Positions 6,151 to 8,395 of a DNA stretch of 8,395 nt are shown one piece after another. The DNA is from an uncultured Eubacteriales bacterium (lineage in GTDB: Bacteria > Bacillota > Clostridia > Oscillospirales > CAG-272). The position numbers and the translations under genes are program-made. Where the stretch lies: positions 1 through 8,395 of the forward strand of contig CAKSIP010000048.1 in NCBI GenBank assembly GCA_934462825.1. Reading direction: 5' to 3'. Position 1 is the first letter of the stretch. Each line of letters starts with the position of its first letter. The notes beneath the pieces were generated by a model. It did no database searches and was not told the origin of the DNA. It saw nothing but the letters and a program-made list of their open reading frames with translations.

Positions 6151-6414
6151 ATGAAAGAAACCTTTACCTATAAACCGCAAGGAGTATGTTCCCGCAGCAT
6201 TGAAATTACCGTAGAGGACGGGACTATACTCTCTGTCACCTATACCGGGGGATGCTCCGGCAATACGCAGGGTGTCGCCGCCTTAGTGGCCGGTATGAAA
6301 ATCCAGGAAGCCATTGATCGCCTGAAAGGAATTCGTTGCGGCTTTAAGCCAACCTCTTGCCCCGACCAGCTTGCCCTTGCTCTTTCGGATTATCTTGCCA
6401 AAAATCATCAATAA
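6151..6414 (+). CDS. Small TSCPD domain protein (TIGR03905-like)
   Basis: An 87-residue protein carrying the diagnostic TSCPD motif at 68-72, followed by QLALALSDYL. Conserved features seen are GVCS (11-14), TGGCSGN (32-38), a GM-x(7)-LKGI stretch and RCGFKPTSCPD (62-72). The four cysteines (13, 35, 63, 70) are the likely conserved set. The same domain occurs at the C-terminus of the B12-dependent ribonucleotide reductase NrdJ, where its Cys residues are thought to act in metal binding or redox; the stand-alone proteins have no established function that I know of. AAAGGA at 6133-6138 precedes the ATG by 12 nt, which is rather long. The gene follows the PheA-like gene by 26 nt, consistent with the same operon. 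Confidence 0.9.
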   Translation: MKETFTYKPQGVCSRSIEITVEDGTILSVTYTGGCSGNTQGVAALVAGMKIQEAIDRLKGIRCGFKPTSCPDQLALALSDYLAKNHQ

Positions 6415-6421
6415 CACACAA

Positions 6422-6436
6422 GCCTGTCTATCAGGC
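6422..6436 (+). other. Small hairpin between the TSCPD gene and the phospho-sugar mutase gene
   Basis: GCCTG (6422-6426) and CAGGC (6432-6436) form a perfect 5-bp stem with a TCTAT loop. No T-run follows, so it is not an intrinsic terminator. It might modulate message processing between the two genes, but it may equally be chance. Confidence 0.35.
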
Positions 6437-6449
6437 CATGATTGCTCAG

Positions 6450-6455
6450 AAAGGA
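6450..6455 (+). promoter_or_regulatory. Ribosome binding site for the TTG start of the mutase gene
   Basis: AAAGGA lies 14 nt before the TTG at 6470. An in-frame stop at 6461-6463 rules out any start further upstream. The only nearby in-frame alternative, ATG at 6488, has no Shine-Dalgarno sequence at a usable distance, and starting there would leave this site 32 nt away. TTG is therefore the preferred start, although the spacing is long. Confidence 0.5.
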
Positions 6456-6469
6456 TACGGTAAATCAAA

Positions 6470-8200
6470 TTGAATACGACTGAGTTTATGAAACGATATT
6501 TTTTGTGGCTGAATAGTCCTTTTGTATCGGAAGCGGATAAAGAATATCTGCGTTCCATTCAAGACAACCCAAGTGAGATCCAACGCCGTTTTTCCTCGTA
6601 CCTTACTTTCGGAACCGGCGGACTTCGCAGCACCATGGGGCCGGGCACTGCCATGATGAACGTCTATACCGTGGCCCATATTACCCAAGCCATTGCCCAA
6701 CTGATTCGAGAAGAACACGGAGAAAAAGAGGGCGTAGTCATTGCTTTTGACAGTCGTCTGCACTCAGCGGAATTTGCCCAAACGACCGCCGCCGTACTCG
6801 CGGCCAATCAAATCAAGGTGTATCTTTTTGATGCCATTCGTCCCACGCCCGAGCTTTCTTTTGCACTGCTCTCTCTCGGTTGCATGGCCGGCATCAATAT
6901 CACCGCTTCGCACAACCCTAAGGAGTATAACGGATACAAGGTTTATTGGAAAGACGGTGCTCAACTCCCTGTTATGCATGCGCAAGCTGTAACCGACAAG
7001 GCGGCAAGCATTGACATTTTTGATGATGTGAAGCACATGCGCTTTGAGGATGCGCTGCAATCGGGGTATATTGAAATCATCGGACAGGAAACGGATCAAA
7101 AATATTTGGATGCCGTTGTGTCGCAAATCGTAGATCCTACCGTATTGCCCGCAGCGAAAAATTTCAGCGTTGTTTACACCCCATTGCACGGTGCCGGGTA
7201 TCGTCTTGTCCCGGAGGTTTTGCGTCGTGTGGGACTGCAAAAATTGATTACCGTGTCTGAACAAATGACGCCGGACGGCACATTCCCCACGGTGAAACAA
7301 CCCAATCCCGAATATCCCGAAGTGTTTACTTTGGCGAAACGCATGGCAGAGCGCGAAAACAGCAATTTGATGATTGCCACCGATCCCGACGCTGACCGTC
7401 TCGCGGTAACCGTAAGAAAAGCCGACGGCACGTTTGTTACGCTGACAGGCAACCAAACCGGGTTGCTTTTGTTGGACTATATTATCCAGGCGTATGAGAA
7501 AAACGGCACGCTGCCGCAAAATCCATTTGTCGTAAAAACCATTGTGTCTTCCCGCCTTTGTGAATCCATTTGTCAAACGCATGGCATCCGGCTGTACAAT
7601 GTTCTTACCGGATTTAAATACATTGGAGAAATGATTAAGCTTCATGACGGCAAAGACGGCCACTTTATTTTTGGATTTGAAGAAAGCTGCGGTTATTTGA
7701 AGGGCACTTACACGCGCGACAAAGACGGCGTTGTAGCCGCTATGTTAGTGTGTGAGATGGCGGCGGCCTATAGCCTGCAAGGGAAAACCTTGTACGATGC
7801 CTTGGAAGATTTATACGCAAAATACGGGTTCAGCTTTGAACGGACGGAGGAAATCGTTACAGAAGGCCTTGACGCCAAGGAAAAGCAGGAAAAACTGATG
7901 CAGACGTTGCGAGATCAACCGCCTAAATATTTTGGCGACATCAGAACCGAAATCGTAAGCGATCTGAACACAAGAAAGATCTTAAACCTTTTGACAGGGG
8001 ATTTGATGCTTTCTACGCTTCCCAAATCCAATGTGCTTTCCTTTTCGTTGGAAAACGGCGATACCATTGTCATTCGTCCGTCGGGCACCGAACCCAAAGT
8101 GAAGATGTATTTTCTGATCACAGCTTCTACAGAGGACGAGGCCATGGCTAAATTTGCAGCTTACAAGCAAACCGCGCTCTCTTTCGCAAAAGGAATCTGA
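6470..8200 (+). CDS. pgcA: Phosphoglucomutase/phosphomannomutase (alpha-D-phosphohexomutase, PgcA type)
   Basis: A 576-residue enzyme, the usual length for the B. subtilis PgcA type. It interconverts hexose 1-phosphate and 6-phosphate in the cytosol, supplying glucose 1-phosphate for UDP-glucose, wall polymers, glycolipids or glycogen. All four family signatures are intact and in order: the active-site TASHNPKEYNGYK (145-157) with phosphoserine S147, the Mg2+ loop DPDADR (305-310), the sugar-binding loop GFEESCGYL (402-410), and the phosphate-binding RPSGTEPK (536-543). FGTGGLRSTMGPGTAMMN (47-64) and LTGNQTG are also typical. Translation most likely begins at TTG 6470. It lies 55 nt after the TSCPD gene and appears to be the last gene of the operon. 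Phosphoglucomutase versus phosphomannomutase specificity cannot be fixed from sequence; a phosphopentomutase-like activity is a less likely alternative. Confidence 0.93.
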   Translation: MNTTEFMKRYFLWLNSPFVSEADKEYLRSIQDNPSEIQRRFSSYLTFGTGGLRSTMGPGTAMMNVYTVAHITQAIAQLIREEHGEKEGVVIAFDSRLHSAEFAQTTAAVLAANQIKVYLFDAIRPTPELSFALLSLGCMAGINITASHNPKEYNGYKVYWKDGAQLPVMHAQAVTDKAASIDIFDDVKHMRFEDALQSGYIEIIGQETDQKYLDAVVSQIVDPTVLPAAKNFSVVYTPLHGAGYRLVPEVLRRVGLQKLITVSEQMTPDGTFPTVKQPNPEYPEVFTLAKRMAERENSNLMIATDPDADRLAVTVRKADGTFVTLTGNQTGLLLLDYIIQAYEKNGTLPQNPFVVKTIVSSRLCESICQTHGIRLYNVLTGFKYIGEMIKLHDGKDGHFIFGFEESCGYLKGTYTRDKDGVVAAMLVCEMAAAYSLQGKTLYDALEDLYAKYGFSFERTEEIVTEGLDAKEKQEKLMQTLRDQPPKYFGDIRTEIVSDLNTRKILNLLTGDLMLSTLPKSNVLSFSLENGDTIVIRPSGTEPKVKMYFLITASTEDEAMAKFAAYKQTALSFAKGI

Positions 8201-8243
8201 ACAATTGACGCTTTGCTTGACGGTGCAAACGCAAAAGGATGCC

Positions 8244-8269
8244 GCCGGTTTATCGGCTTGTTTCATTTT
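8244..8269 (+). terminator. Weak candidate intrinsic terminator after pgcA
   Basis: GCCGG (8244-8248) pairs with TCGGC (8253-8257, one G-U) around a TTTA loop, followed by a T-rich but interrupted stretch (8258-8269). A second hairpin just upstream pairs 8210-8216 with 8225-8232 (one bulge). The position, about 45 nt after the pgcA stop, fits an operon end, but the stem is short. Confidence 0.45.
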
Positions 8270-8315
8270 TCTTTGCTCTCCTCCAATCGAGTGAGCCTTT
8301 AAGTAGTATGACTGT

Positions 8316-8322
8316 AAAGAGG
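8316..8322 (+). promoter_or_regulatory. Ribosome binding site fixing the start of the last, partial gene
   Basis: AAAGAGG lies 8 nt before ATG 8331. Another ATG at 8308 opens a different frame that is also open to the window edge, but it has no ribosome site in front of it. I found no convincing promoter in 8201-8315. Confidence 0.65.
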
Positions 8323-8330
8323 AAACCAAG

Positions 8331-8395
8331 ATGTCAAAGTCAAAAAGAACTCCCGCTTTTCGTGTTTTATCCGAAATTACACGGAGATCGCCCAC
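8331..8395 (+). CDS. Start of an unidentified protein (3' end outside window)
   Basis: Only 21 complete codons are visible, beginning MSKSKRTPAFRVLSEI and continuing TRRSP, a basic N-terminus. The start is chosen for the good ribosome site AAAGAGG at 8316-8322. Too little is present to assign a family. It is on the same strand as the operon but lies 130 nt after pgcA, beyond a weak terminator, so it may be a separate transcription unit. Confidence 0.55.
   Translation, partial: MSKSKRTPAFRVLSEITRRSP

Noticed and set aside
6764..7663. Antisense frame of 299 codons opposite pgcA
   Set aside because: The sense frame carries all four phosphohexomutase signatures; the antisense frame has no recognisable domain and no ribosome site.
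7982..8395. Antisense frame covering the end of pgcA and the right edge
   Set aside because: It overlaps the catalytic C-terminus of pgcA and the well-supported ribosome site at 8316-8322; its composition looks like a shadow frame.
1..8395. CRISPR arrays, tRNA or rRNA genes, transposases or integrase attachment sites
   Set aside because: No regularly spaced repeats with unique spacers, no tRNA- or rRNA-like sequence, and no mobile-element proteins or terminal repeats were seen.

Overview
The window looks like a chromosomal segment of a moderate-GC Gram-positive anaerobe, most likely class Clostridia (Oscillospirales-like). Reasons: purine-rich Shine-Dalgarno sites, consensus SigA-type promoters, and homologues typical of that group (an AI-2E family membrane protein, a clostridial-style HtpG, a small TSCPD protein, and a PgcA-type phospho-sugar mutase). 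This is inference from gene content; no rRNA or marker gene is present. All recognised protein genes read on the + strand.

Region by region: (1) 1-1131 is the 3' part of a GH78 alpha-L-rhamnosidase-like gene whose start lies outside the window, closed by a good intrinsic terminator (1156-1184). (2) 1185-1581 has no convincing protein gene but is not empty. On the - strand there is a perfect consensus promoter (TTGACA, 17 nt, TATAAT; 1397-1369) firing back toward the rhamnosidase. Downstream of it lies a roughly 210-nt stretch with strong self-complementarity that ends at the shared terminator, so it is a candidate small non-coding RNA. On the + strand a second near-perfect promoter (1509-1537) faces the next gene. 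(3) 1582-8200 is a tightly spaced run of five + strand genes: AI-2E family permease, htpG (Hsp90), a degenerate chorismate mutase/prephenate dehydratase/ACT-like protein, a TSCPD-domain protein, and a phosphoglucomutase/phosphomannomutase. Gaps are 78, 1, 26 and 55 nt and I see no strong internal promoter or terminator, so they may form one operon driven from 1509-1537. (4) 8201-8330 holds a weak terminator-like hairpin, then a ribosome binding site and the first 21 codons of another gene that runs out of the window.

No single pathway ties the operon together. HtpG is a cytosolic ATP-dependent chaperone, PgcA interconverts hexose 1- and 6-phosphates for envelope and glycogen precursors, and the AI-2E protein is a membrane transporter of uncertain substrate. 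The most interesting items are the candidate - strand RNA, the aromatic-biosynthesis-like protein that has apparently lost catalytic parts but kept an ACT-type C-terminus, the Cys/His-rich linker in HtpG, and a GCAGAG hexanucleotide microsatellite encoding the acidic tail of the permease.
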